DNA from: an uncultured Alteromonadaceae bacterium
Lineage (GTDB): Bacteria; Pseudomonadota; Gammaproteobacteria; Enterobacterales; Alteromonadaceae
DNA length: 64,000 bases
Direction: 5' to 3'
NCBI GenBank assembly: GCA_913056495.1
Contig: CAJXMO010000003.1
Coordinates: forward strand, 1 to 64,000
Each line of letters opens with the position of its first letter. Position 1 is the first letter of the stretch. The notes beneath the pieces are model-generated. The model had not been told where the DNA came from. It worked only from the letters and a program-made list of their open reading frames with translations, and made no database searches. Below are positions 16,472-24,870 of the stretch, one piece after another. A program made the translations under genes and the position numbers.

Positions 16472-17536
16472 ATGTCTTTTTCGCAAAACCCTGCCGTTCG
16501 ATTATTTATTTGCCTGGCCGCATTGGTCATTATTCTCGCTGGCATAAAAGCTTCTCAGCAATTGGTCGTGCCTTTTTTATTATCATTATTTATTGCGATT
16601 GTCTGTCAGCCTGTCATAGGATTTTTGGAAAAATTTAAAATACCAAAAGTACTGGCTGTTATTATGGTCGTGCTTGTTATCATGACGTTAGGCTTTTCAT
16701 TGGCCAGTTTAGTGGGTCAGTCGCTAAATAGTTTTAGTCAGGACTTACCTCAGTACAAGGAAAAATTGCAGGGCGAAATAGGCTGGCTCACCGGCCAGTT
16801 GGCCAGTTTTAACATTCATTTAAACCGAGAACAGTTTTTAGAATATTTTGATCCGGGCGCTGCCATGTCGCTGGCAACCAATATGCTATCCGGATTAGGT
16901 AATACGCTGGCCAATGTGTTTTTAATTTTGATCACAACGGTATTTATGTTGTTTGAAGCAGATGCGGTGCGTGAAAAATTGCATACCGCCTGGAAAGAAC
17001 CTCATCAACATGTAGATAGAGTTTATTACTTTTTGCGCTCGGTAAATCACTACCTGGCAATTAAGACGGTTATTAGTATAGGAACTGGTATTCTAGCCGG
17101 GTTTTTATGCTGGTTAATCGGTGTCGATTATTTTGTTTTATGGGGCGTTTTGGCCTTTTTGTTCAACTATATTCCGAATATAGGGTCTATTATCGCAGCC
17201 ATTCCTGTGGTGTTACTGGCATTTATTCAGGTCAGCCCGCTTGCCGCCGGGGCGGCTGCTCTGGGCTATTTAGTGATAAATACCGTCATGGGTAATATTG
17301 TTGAGCCCAGATACATGGGTAAAGGTTTAGGGTTATCCAGTTTGGTCGTATTTTTATCTCTGATTTTTTGGGGCTGGTTATTGGGTACAGTGGGGATGTT
17401 ATTGTCGGTTCCTTTAACTATGGTGGTTAAAATAGCAACCGAAGCGTCCGAGTCCACCCGCTGGTTTGCTGTCATGTTATCCAATCAGCAGGAGCTGGAT
17501 TATTTGGAAAAAGCAGAATTTGACGATGAGCAATAG
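16472..17536 (+). CDS. AI-2E family transporter (TqsA/PerM-like)
   Basis: An inner-membrane permease of 354 residues with the AI-2E exporter plan: three N-terminal membrane helices, an amphipathic soluble stretch (about 85-140), then a five-helix C-terminal bundle including VLWGVLAFLFNYIPNIGSIIAAIP, a well-conserved family block, and the GLGLSSLVVFLSLIFWGWLLG end. Relatives export autoinducer-2 or act in osmotic/ion exchange; the substrate here cannot be told. Convergent with the HD-GYP gene, from which it is separated by 3 bases. Confidence 0.9.
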   Translation: MSFSQNPAVRLFICLAALVIILAGIKASQQLVVPFLLSLFIAIVCQPVIGFLEKFKIPKVLAVIMVVLVIMTLGFSLASLVGQSLNSFSQDLPQYKEKLQGEIGWLTGQLASFNIHLNREQFLEYFDPGAAMSLATNMLSGLGNTLANVFLILITTVFMLFEADAVREKLHTAWKEPHQHVDRVYYFLRSVNHYLAIKTVISIGTGILAGFLCWLIGVDYFVLWGVLAFLFNYIPNIGSIIAAIPVVLLAFIQVSPLAAGAAALGYLVINTVMGNIVEPRYMGKGLGLSSLVVFLSLIFWGWLLGTVGMLLSVPLTMVVKIATEASESTRWFAVMLSNQQELDYLEKAEFDDEQ

Positions 17537-17539
17537 AGG

Positions 17540-18589
17540 CTATACTGCCTCTAACCCATCTTCTTTCGCATCCCAGTGCGTTTTTATTTCAATTAATTCT
17601 GCTTTAATAGATAAAAACAAACTGACTAATTCAGGATCAAAATGTTTGCCTGCTTCATTAGACAGCATGTTAAAGGCTTCTTCAATTTCCCAGGCTTTTT
17701 TGTAGGGGCGTTTCATCGTTAACGCATCAAATACATCAGCTATTGCAATTATTCTGGCTGAAAGCGGGATTTCTTCGCCTGCAAGCCCCTGTGGGTAGCC
17801 AGAACCATCCCATTTTTCATGATGGCAATAGGCAATTTCAGCAGCCATTTTAAATAAGGGCGTATTGCTTTGAGTTAAAATTTTATAGCCGATATAGGAA
17901 TGGTTTTTCATGATCTCCATTTCTTGCTCGGTTAGCCGCCTCGGTGCCTTTAAAATTTCATCCGGGATCCCAACTTTTCCTAAATCGTGCATAGGGGCTG
18001 CCAATTCAAGTTGATGCACATGCTCAACTGGCAATTGTGCGGCTTTTGCTAAAGCCGCTCCATAAGCAGCCATGCGCCAGATATGCAAACCTGTATCTGT
18101 ATCATTATAGTGACCCGCCATGCCCAGCATGGTAATAGCGTCTACCTGACTTTTTTGTAGCTCCTGAGTTCTTTGCTCTACTGTGGTTTCAATTGCGCGG
18201 CGCTGATTAGCCAAATTAAGGTGTGCTTTTACTCTGGCTTGAACAATAATAGGCACAACAGGTTTAGTCAGGTAATCTTCTGCGCCGAGTTTAAAGCCTT
18301 TTTCTTCATCCGCGGAGTCATTCATTGCGGTCACAAAAATGACTGGGATTTTATTGGTTTTAGTATCTGACTTTAGAATCTTACAGACCTGATAACCGTC
18401 CAGCTCCGGCATCATAATATCCAATAAAATTAAATCTATTGGTTGCGACTGAGCTATTTTTAATGCAATTTTCCCATTGGTTGCGGCTTTTATTTTATAA
18501 TCGGGTAGAAGAATTTCTTTAAGAATATCAATATTCTTTGGTGTGTCATCTACGATTAGTATGGTCGCTTTTTGTTGCTCAAGCGTCAT
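17540..18589 (-). CDS. Response regulator with HD-GYP c-di-GMP phosphodiesterase domain
   Basis: A 349-residue two-domain protein. Residues 9-125 form a CheY-like receiver (ILIVDDTPKN, phospho-acceptor in LILLDIMMPELDG, K of LTKP). Residues about 150-330 form an HD-GYP domain with intact HDLGKVGIP and HHEKWDGSGYP motifs, so it should hydrolyse cyclic di-GMP, unlike degenerate HnoD-type proteins. Its start overlaps the end of the hybrid kinase gene by 11 bases, making it the output of the H-NOX operon. Predicted effect: nitric oxide alters c-di-GMP and thereby attachment or motility. Confidence 0.93.
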   Translation of the reverse strand: MTLEQQKATILIVDDTPKNIDILKEILLPDYKIKAATNGKIALKIAQSQPIDLILLDIMMPELDGYQVCKILKSDTKTNKIPVIFVTAMNDSADEEKGFKLGAEDYLTKPVVPIIVQARVKAHLNLANQRRAIETTVEQRTQELQKSQVDAITMLGMAGHYNDTDTGLHIWRMAAYGAALAKAAQLPVEHVHQLELAAPMHDLGKVGIPDEILKAPRRLTEQEMEIMKNHSYIGYKILTQSNTPLFKMAAEIAYCHHEKWDGSGYPQGLAGEEIPLSARIIAIADVFDALTMKRPYKKAWEIEEAFNMLSNEAGKHFDPELVSLFLSIKAELIEIKTHWDAKEDGLEAV

Positions 18590-20660
18590 GCTTTACTCCC
18601 AATGAATTTGCTCTGAGGGTTTTAAAGCTTGCCAGCGCATTCTCAAAGTCGTATTGGTTTAATAAGCTTTCTACTTTTTCAATTCCGTTTAAGACAGCCG
18701 CAGGTAAGCGATATTTTTTTAAATGTTTAATACTGGCTTCCACTTCTACATCAAACTCAGTTAACTGAGATTCAATGGTTGCAAGAAACTGCTCCAGTAG
18801 CTCAATATCAATGTAACTTTTCAACATGCTTTGATTTTTGTTAACCAGCCATTTGCTAATGGTTGAAATGAGTTCGTCCGGTTGCAGTGGCTTTGTAATA
18901 TAGGCATTCATACCGACACTTAAACATTTATTTTTGTTTTCTTTAAAGGCATTTGCTGTGACCGCAATAATTGGAATATTCTGCATAGATTCTCCGGCAG
19001 CGCCTTGCCGGATTTTTCTCGCGGTTTCATATCCATCCATTTCCGGCATTTGACAATCCAGCAAAACTAAATCAAATTTTGAAGTTTTTGCTGAAGCTTC
19101 AAGCGCATGCAAAGCTTCAAAGCCATTGTTTGCCAATTCACAGTTTACCCCATATTGATTTAATTGTTTGACTATCACAATCTGATTGATATGGCAGTCG
19201 TCTACCACTAATACACGCGCGCCTTCCAATTCATAGGCTAACCTGTTTTGCTCGGAATTAGCCTGTGCCTGCTCAGGTAAAAAGAGTGATTTATGAGCCA
19301 GTTGATTTTCTGACATCAATTTAACGTCACTGCTTGCAAACAGAGCGATTAAGAGAGCATTAACTAATTGAGGGGTCAGTGGTTTATGGATAGCAGCTGA
19401 TAATCCGGCATGAAACAATCGCTCAAGCTTGTTGCTGGCTAAGTTTGATAAATAGACGAGTTTAAATAATTTTAAATCATCAATTTGTTTTAAACTTTGA
19501 ATCAGCTCAGTAATCTCAATATCGCTAATATTTGAATCGATTAAAATTAGAGTGGTATCCGGGTTTGGCTCATCTAAGCTTGAATTTAGTATATGAATGG
19601 CCTGCAACCCAGAGCTCACCAGGGTTAAATCAAGCTGATGATGTTTAAATAGCTTAGCGGTAGCCTGTTGTTGAGATTCGTTACTTTCAATTAGCAAAGC
19701 CTTGATTGGCGGAGGCTGAAATCTGTGCAACTTGGATTTATCTGAACCGGATGTCTCAAACGGAATTTTGATTTCAAAGCAGGAACCTTGACCGACATCA
19801 CTGCGGGCTTGAATTTCTCCGTTCATCATTTCGCAGAGCTTTTTGCTGATCGCGAGCCCTAATCCGGTTCCACCGTATTGTCGGGTAGTTGAGGCATCTG
19901 CCTGATTAAAGGTGGAAAATAGGGTTTTTAATTTGTCGTCTTCTATACCTATGCCAGTATCTATAATCTGACATTCTAACTGGCATAAATTATCCCGTAT
20001 TTTGATAAGTTTTGCCGTGAGCTGAATTTCACCCTGATTGGTAAATTTAATCGCATTACTTAATAGGTTTGTCAGTATTTGGCGCAGCCTACTCGGGTCT
20101 CCCCGAAGGTAAACAGGTGGTATTTCACTAACATCTACAATAAGTTCCAGATGCTTTTCATCTGCTTTTAAAATATGACTCTGCGCTGTATCTTCGAGTA
20201 ACTCGATTAAACTAAATTTAATACTTTCAAGTTCAAGTTTACCAGCCTCTACTTTTGAAAAATCGAGAATATCATTAATGATCTTAAGCAAAGACTCTGA
20301 GCAGGATAGGGCAATCGATAATTGCCGTTTTTGTTCCTGAGTGAGCAAGTCATTTTTTAACAGATATAGTATACCCAGCACGCCATTAAGTGGGGTGCGT
20401 ATTTCATGGCTCATATTTGCCAGAAAACTGGATTTGGCCTGATTGGCAGCCTCAGCGGCTTTGAGTGCGTCTTTATATTCAGCCGTTCGGATTTTAACCT
20501 GTTCTTCTAAATCTTCGGCAAACTTAATCAGGTTTTGATTGGCGTCGTAAAGCTCACGACTTTTTTCTTCAATCACTTTTTCGGCGGCTTTTCTTGCTTT
20601 GCGTTCTCGTTCTATTCGCCGCTCAAATAATTCGAGTTGACTTTGGGTACTGTCAGCCAT
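18579..20660 (-). CDS. Soluble hybrid sensor histidine kinase associated with H-NOX
   Basis: A 693-residue cytoplasmic kinase with no membrane segment. Order: N-terminal coiled coil (about 10-75), HisKA with MSHEIRTPLNGV (His85), HATPase with GTGLGLAISKK, a first receiver-like domain that lacks the usual acidic pair (LLIESNES in place of VDDN) though it keeps an Asp and Lys, then a complete receiver (VLVVDDCHIN, LLDCQMPEMDGYETA). The C-terminal tail has no obvious HPt histidine. The ATG at 20660 has AGGGA upstream, whereas the TTG two codons earlier does not fit as well. Lying 6 bases behind the H-NOX gene, it should be the kinase gated by NO-bound H-NOX. Confidence 0.92.
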   Translation of the reverse strand: MADSTQSQLELFERRIERERKARKAAEKVIEEKSRELYDANQNLIKFAEDLEEQVKIRTAEYKDALKAAEAANQAKSSFLANMSHEIRTPLNGVLGILYLLKNDLLTQEQKRQLSIALSCSESLLKIINDILDFSKVEAGKLELESIKFSLIELLEDTAQSHILKADEKHLELIVDVSEIPPVYLRGDPSRLRQILTNLLSNAIKFTNQGEIQLTAKLIKIRDNLCQLECQIIDTGIGIEDDKLKTLFSTFNQADASTTRQYGGTGLGLAISKKLCEMMNGEIQARSDVGQGSCFEIKIPFETSGSDKSKLHRFQPPPIKALLIESNESQQQATAKLFKHHQLDLTLVSSGLQAIHILNSSLDEPNPDTTLILIDSNISDIEITELIQSLKQIDDLKLFKLVYLSNLASNKLERLFHAGLSAAIHKPLTPQLVNALLIALFASSDVKLMSENQLAHKSLFLPEQAQANSEQNRLAYELEGARVLVVDDCHINQIVIVKQLNQYGVNCELANNGFEALHALEASAKTSKFDLVLLDCQMPEMDGYETARKIRQGAAGESMQNIPIIAVTANAFKENKNKCLSVGMNAYITKPLQPDELISTISKWLVNKNQSMLKSYIDIELLEQFLATIESQLTEFDVEVEASIKHLKKYRLPAAVLNGIEKVESLLNQYDFENALASFKTLRANSLGVKHDA

Positions 20661-20666
20661 TGGCAA

Positions 20667-21212
20667 TTATCCCTGTATCGTTAACTCAAATTTAGCGAAA
20701 TTCATTTTGCCTTCCTGCCAGTCCTGTCGCCTGATGCTGAGTGATTCACCGTAATACTCACTCGTGCCCAGAATTAAGCCTTCGGCCAAATCTGCAAAAG
20801 GACGCTCTGAAGAATAAATCATTTTCATGCTGTCAGGCCCGGGTCGTTCTGTTTGGAAACTAGGTACCTGAGCATCAGAGTAGAGTTTTTTAACCTCAAC
20901 ATGAATATGGTTTTCAATTGAGTCTAAAAAATCGAATGTGGTATTTACATTTTCGAAAAACTGCGGATATTGCTCTGCAAATCGTTTTGCTAAATGTTGG
21001 CCAAAAGTTTTAACCAGCTCAGGCACAGGTATGTTTGTTTTTTCACTGAGCTTGCTCACCATAGCAATAAGTTCATGGTGATCGTAAGTTAATACCGAAG
21101 TATATGCGCCTTCAGAAGCCAGATCTGATTCTGTAATAATTTCGTCTGCTATTTGTGGAGAAAATACCTCTTCGACCAGCTCGATAAACTCGGAAAATAC
21201 AATTCCTTTCAT
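20667..21212 (-). CDS. hnoX: H-NOX heme nitric-oxide sensor
   Basis: A 181-residue soluble gas sensor. The MKGIVF start, proximal heme ligand His104 in IHVEVKKLY, the AQVPSF segment and the heme-propionate motif Y-x-S-x-R (YSSER, 133-137) are all present. The distal pocket lacks an obvious tyrosine, as in facultative anaerobes whose H-NOX bind NO and not O2. First gene of the H-NOX, kinase, HD-GYP operon, comparable to hnoX/hnoK arrangements in Shewanella and Vibrio. Confidence 0.95.
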   Translation of the reverse strand: MKGIVFSEFIELVEEVFSPQIADEIITESDLASEGAYTSVLTYDHHELIAMVSKLSEKTNIPVPELVKTFGQHLAKRFAEQYPQFFENVNTTFDFLDSIENHIHVEVKKLYSDAQVPSFQTERPGPDSMKMIYSSERPFADLAEGLILGTSEYYGESLSIRRQDWQEGKMNFAKFELTIQG

Positions 21213-21327
21213 TATTTATTACCCGAAATTGATGTTTAATATTTGATACCAAAAGTCAGCTTTTGAATGTGTGCAGCACTATAAGACTAATACAATTTCA
21301 GACATTTGCATGGTATAAGATCAAAAA

Positions 21328-21358
21328 AACGCCTGTTAAATTTCTTTAACAGGCGTTT
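21328..21358. terminator. Bidirectional intrinsic terminator
   Basis: AACGCCTGTTAAA and TTTAACAGGCGTT form a 13-bp stem around a 4-base loop, with an A run before and a T run after. It can end the bamD transcript from the right; on the other side it stands upstream of the H-NOX operon. Confidence 0.85.
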
Positions 21359-21390
21359 TATTTAATTTAGATAAGTTTTCGTGAAAAAGC

Positions 21391-22149
21391 TTAATTAACC
21401 AAAGGGTTATTTGGGTAATTCAGTTTTAGCACCTGATAGGTATTATCGTACAAACCTGTCAGCTCAAGTTGTTCATAGCTGATAAGCATCATTTCCAGTG
21501 CTTTTTCAACCTGATCGGTATCGCCGAGGTTTTCTAATACATATTTTGCCCGGTTAGCGGCTGCAACGTATGCACTTCGGCGCATATAATATTCAGCTAC
21601 AGCAAGTTCACTCTTGGCAATAAAGTTTTTGGTGAAGATCATGCGCTGGCGTGAATCGGTCGCGTATTCGCTGTCAGGGTACTGAGATACAACGGTATTA
21701 AAATCGTTAAAGGCTTCTCTGTGTTCAGTGATATCACGGTCAAAACGTTCAATGCCAACCATTTCCTGCAGTGCATTTGAGGCTGATTTTAAATTGGTTA
21801 ATCCTCGCATGTAATAGACATAATCAATATCAGTATGGGTTGGATTTAACTTTAAAAAACGGTCAATGGAAGCCAGTGCTTGTGCGGTATCGTCTGTTTT
21901 GTAATAAGCGTAAATTAAATCAAGCTGAATTTGATGTGAATAAGGACCAAACGGAAAACTTGCATCTAAAGCTGACAAAATTTCAGCTGCGCGGACATAG
22001 TTACCCTGAATAAGTAAGTCTTTTGCTTCTAAATATTGTGATTCTACTGCTGATTGTTCAGCGACAACTATTTCGTCAGGTGCACTTGAGCAACCTGCAA
22101 GCACAGATAAGGCCAGTGAAGAGGCGATTATGGTTTGCTTTAAGTTCAA
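21391..22149 (-). CDS. bamD: Outer membrane protein assembly factor BamD
   Basis: A 252-residue lipoprotein of the Bam complex that folds beta-barrel proteins into the outer membrane. The lipobox LAGC (Cys20) is clear, and the remainder consists of TPR-like helical repeats (SFPFGPYSHQIQLDLIYAYYK, DYVYYMRGL, FNTVVSQYPDSEYATDSRQRM), the hallmark of the ComL/YfiO family. It is divergent from rluD, the conserved neighbour arrangement across Gammaproteobacteria. Its partner bamA is at 44.8 kb. Confidence 0.96.
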   Translation of the reverse strand: MNLKQTIIASSLALSVLAGCSSAPDEIVVAEQSAVESQYLEAKDLLIQGNYVRAAEILSALDASFPFGPYSHQIQLDLIYAYYKTDDTAQALASIDRFLKLNPTHTDIDYVYYMRGLTNLKSASNALQEMVGIERFDRDITEHREAFNDFNTVVSQYPDSEYATDSRQRMIFTKNFIAKSELAVAEYYMRRSAYVAAANRAKYVLENLGDTDQVEKALEMMLISYEQLELTGLYDNTYQVLKLNYPNNPLVN

Positions 22150-22277
22150 CTTGACTCCCTCTTTTTAAAAAATTATGAGTTCACCCCTATTCGGGGGTAC
22201 AATTAGGTTTTTGCGCATTCTAACTCAGGGTGAGCAAACTTGCACCGTTTAATCAGTAATATAACCAGAGACTCATT

Positions 22278-23252
22278 ATGATAGAACAAATATCGTTAAC
22301 CGGAACCATACCAGAACACGCAATTGGTAGTCGGTTAGATCAAGCAATTTCAGAATTGTTCCCTGAATATTCACGTTCTCGGTTAAAAGAGTGGTTGCTG
22401 GCTGGTCAAATTACCGTAAATGGGATTGTTGCCACAAAACCGCGAGAAAAAGTCACCGGCGGTGAATTGATTGAAGTCAACGCAGAATTAAAAGTTGAAG
22501 TGGAAGATGTGGCTGAAGATATTGAGCTGGATATCGTTTATGAAGATGAAGATATACTCGTTATCAACAAACCAGCTGGATTAGTTGTGCATCCGGGCGC
22601 AGGCAATCGAAGAGGCACGATTTTAAATGCGCTGTTACATCATTATCCTGAAATAGAAGCCGTACCTAGAGCGGGTATTGTTCACCGTTTAGATAAAGAT
22701 ACGACCGGACTTATGGTGGTGGCAAAAAACTTAATTGCACAAACTTCATTGGTTGCTCAATTGCAGGATAAAACGGTAACCCGTGAATATGAAGCTCTGG
22801 TCAATGGTAATTTGACCGCAGGTGGTGTGGCTGATTTTCCGATTGGCCGTCATCCGGATAAGAGAACCATAATGGCTGTAGTTGCCGATGGTAAACCTGC
22901 TGTTACCCACTTTCGGGTAGCTGAAAAATTCAGAGTGCATACTCGTTTAAGGTTGCGTCTTGAAACAGGTCGAACGCACCAGATTCGTGTTCATATGGCC
23001 CATTTAAAACATCCACTGGTCGGTGATATTGCATACGGTGGCCGTGCCCGTCCACCAAAAGGTGCAACGCCTGAATTTATTGAACATTTACGCGGTTTCA
23101 GACGTCAGGCGCTGCATGCTGCGATTTTGGAATTAGAACATCCGGCAACGGGTGAATGGATGCAATTTGAAGCCGATATTCCCGAAGATATGCAGGCGAT
23201 GACAGAAGCTTTACGTGAAGATACTAAAATGAACGGCTTAAAAGATTATTAA
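22278..23252 (+). CDS. rluD: 23S rRNA pseudouridine synthase D
   Basis: Makes pseudouridines 1911, 1915 and 1917 of helix 69 in 23S rRNA. An N-terminal S4 domain (residues 17-75) precedes the RluA-type catalytic domain with HRLDKDTTGL (catalytic Asp139), VNGNLTAGG and RTHQIRVHM. Length 324 matches the family. The stop codon overlaps the start of pgeF by one base, giving a two-gene operon. Confidence 0.96.
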   Translation: MIEQISLTGTIPEHAIGSRLDQAISELFPEYSRSRLKEWLLAGQITVNGIVATKPREKVTGGELIEVNAELKVEVEDVAEDIELDIVYEDEDILVINKPAGLVVHPGAGNRRGTILNALLHHYPEIEAVPRAGIVHRLDKDTTGLMVVAKNLIAQTSLVAQLQDKTVTREYEALVNGNLTAGGVADFPIGRHPDKRTIMAVVADGKPAVTHFRVAEKFRVHTRLRLRLETGRTHQIRVHMAHLKHPLVGDIAYGGRARPPKGATPEFIEHLRGFRRQALHAAILELEHPATGEWMQFEADIPEDMQAMTEALREDTKMNGLKDY

Positions 23253-23983
23253 TGTTCAGCGCAAACTGGCCAGTACCCAAACAAGTTAAAACGTTACAAA
23301 CAACCCGAGTTAACGGGGTGAGTACTGCGCCGTTTGATAGCTTAAATTTGGGCGCTCATGTAGGAGATAATTTAGCTGACGTTGAAATTAACCGGGCCAA
23401 ATTAAGCGTACCGCAACCTATATGCTGGCTTAATCAAGTGCATGGGAACAGTGTACTTGAATTGCCCGTCACTGGGATGACATTACCACCCGAAGCCGAT
23501 GCGGTATTTTCCGTTACCCCCAATCAAGTTTGTGCGGTAATGACAGCCGATTGTTTACCTGTATTGCTAACCGACAGGCATGCACAGTTTGTCGCGGCTG
23601 TTCATTGTGGTTGGCGTGGCCTTGCGAATGGCATTTTAACTGAAACGCTGAGCAAAGTAGGTGAAAAATTTCAATTAGATTTAGCTCAAGTACTGGTTTG
23701 GCTTGGACCCGCAATAGGCCCATCTCAATTTGAGGTTGGTGGTGAGGTTAGGCAAACTTTTGTGAATAAACATCCGCTTTATGAAACCTGCTTCACCCAG
23801 AAAGATAATCAAAAATTTTTGGCCGATATTTATCAGCTTGCAAAATTTGAGCTTGAGTTAATCGGGATACAGTCTATTTATTCCGATTACGAATGCACGG
23901 TTAGCCAGAAAGATAAATATTTCTCATACCGCCGCGATGGGAAAACGGGCCGACAAGCCAGCTTAATTTGGCTTGAAGGATAA
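23252..23983 (+). CDS. pgeF: Multicopper-polyphenol-oxidase-fold protein PgeF/YfiH
   Basis: A 243-residue protein of the laccase-domain family, reported as a peptidoglycan editing factor in Escherichia coli and as purine-nucleoside-acting enzymes in other bacteria. Zinc/metal ligands are visible: His64 (QVHG), Cys101 (TADCLPV) and His118 (VHCGWRGL). Translationally coupled to rluD. The integron-like cassette cluster begins in the space behind it, at the place where clpB is found in many relatives. Confidence 0.93.
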   Translation: MFSANWPVPKQVKTLQTTRVNGVSTAPFDSLNLGAHVGDNLADVEINRAKLSVPQPICWLNQVHGNSVLELPVTGMTLPPEADAVFSVTPNQVCAVMTADCLPVLLTDRHAQFVAAVHCGWRGLANGILTETLSKVGEKFQLDLAQVLVWLGPAIGPSQFEVGGEVRQTFVNKHPLYETCFTQKDNQKFLADIYQLAKFELELIGIQSIYSDYECTVSQKDKYFSYRRDGKTGRQASLIWLEG

Positions 23984-23999
23984 AACCATTTAGCCTTAA

Positions 24000-24047
24000 G
24001 TAGGTTGGTTTAGCGCCGTGGGCGCGTAAGCCAACAGGAGTAAATAT
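24000..24047 (+). repeat. 48-base palindromic dispersed repeat, copy 1
   Basis: Nearly identical (one base different) to the copy at 25015-25062, with a further diverged copy inverted at 31022-31057. The core TTGGTTTAGCGCC / GGCGCGTAAGCCAA folds into a hairpin. It lies right after pgeF and, with copy 2, brackets the first two cassette genes. Confidence 0.85.
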
Positions 24048-24209
24048 CTGAAACTCCCGCCAATCGGTCAATTTTTTGTTTATTTATTAGCAGTTTAAAG
24101 CGCACTCATCTGCAAACTGCCAAGCAATAAGAAAAATCAAAGGGTTATTTATAAACGATTCTCTAAATGCTATAAACAAGCTTTGTTTTAAGCGTTATAG
24201 GCACAAAGG

Positions 24210-24515
24210 ATGATCCAGAGTAGTATTTTACTCTTGCTGCTATTTTTAATTTGGGGGTGCTCAAACGAACCCAAAGAGTTAACTCCTGAAATGCAAGAGC
24301 AAGCCACCGAGACTGTACTTGCATATTTGGAACGCAATAACCTTCCAAATGAAAATCTGGAGATCGCTATTTCAAAAAATAGAGACATCGCCGACTTTTC
24401 TTACATGTATAGGGGCGGTGGGCGATGTATCAATTTTATTGTTAAGTGTTATGGACTTAGCTGCAAAGAACTTCAGTGGTATCCATATGATAGGCATGGA
24501 GACAAGTGCCCATAA
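24210..24515 (+). CDS. Small lipoprotein in a cassette
   Basis: A 101-residue protein of no recognised family. The N-terminus is a lipoprotein signal (hydrophobic LLLLLFLIWGC with lipobox Cys), and the mature part has a helical segment (EMQEQATETVLAYLERNN) and four cysteines that could form disulfides. It starts a few bases after GCGTTATAGGC, which looks like a cassette boundary, and its stop codon overlaps the start of the attC site that follows: the standard layout of an integron gene cassette. Confidence 0.65.
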   Translation: MIQSSILLLLLFLIWGCSNEPKELTPEMQEQATETVLAYLERNNLPNENLEIAISKNRDIADFSYMYRGGGRCINFIVKCYGLSCKELQWYPYDRHGDKCP

Positions 24516-24628
24516 CAATCCGCTGTAGTTGTTCGCTAGCGCTCACTGGGACAAAAACACGCAGGCTCCCAGTCGCTCCGCTCCTAAGTTTATCCTGCGT
24601 ATTTTTGTCCCTAAGCGAGGCGTTAAGT
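24511..24628 (+). other. attC recombination site 1 (integron cassette)
   Basis: An imperfect palindrome of VCR-like size. It starts with CCATAAC, ends with GTTAAGT (matches GTTRRRY), and has inner arms GGGACAAAAACACGCAGG (24548-24565) and CCTGCGTATTTTTGTCCC (24594-24611), complementary at 17 of 18 positions, around a 28-base terminal loop. The outer ends (TAACAATCCGC / AGCGAGGCGTTA) pair less well, as usual for attC. It begins at the stop of one small gene and ends 6 bases before the next start. Confidence 0.85.
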
Positions 24629-24633
24629 TTTCA

Positions 24634-24870
24634 ATGAGCGCGTTATCTAAAAAAGAAAAGCGAAGATCTTATTTACAAAGCGTTGGTTTTGTTTTGTTCG
24701 GTTTAGCTTTGTGTTACTTGACCGCTAATACTGTCGTTACAGGTGAGAATGTAGAGCTAGGTAGAAATCTGCCATCTACACACGCTATTTTTATCATAGG
24801 CTTTTTTTGCATGTTATGGGGAGTTTTAAAAGCGTTCTTAACAGCTATTGCTTTTAACAAAAATGAATAA
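24634..24870 (+). CDS. Small two-helix membrane protein in a cassette
   Basis: A 78-residue protein of unknown function with a basic N-terminus (KKEKRRS) and two membrane helices (VGFVLFGLALCYLTA and AIFIIGFFCMLWGVLKAFL). The ATG at 24634 lies just beyond the GTTA of attC site 1, as cassette genes do; the open frame extends upstream only through the attC itself and that part is not coding. No attC is seen behind it, so its cassette seems truncated. Confidence 0.6.
   Translation: MSALSKKEKRRSYLQSVGFVLFGLALCYLTANTVVTGENVELGRNLPSTHAIFIIGFFCMLWGVLKAFLTAIAFNKNE

Noticed and set aside
24529..24633. N-terminal extension of the two-helix membrane protein
   Set aside because: The extension is a translation of the attC palindrome; the ATG at 24634 right after the GTTA boundary is the plausible start.
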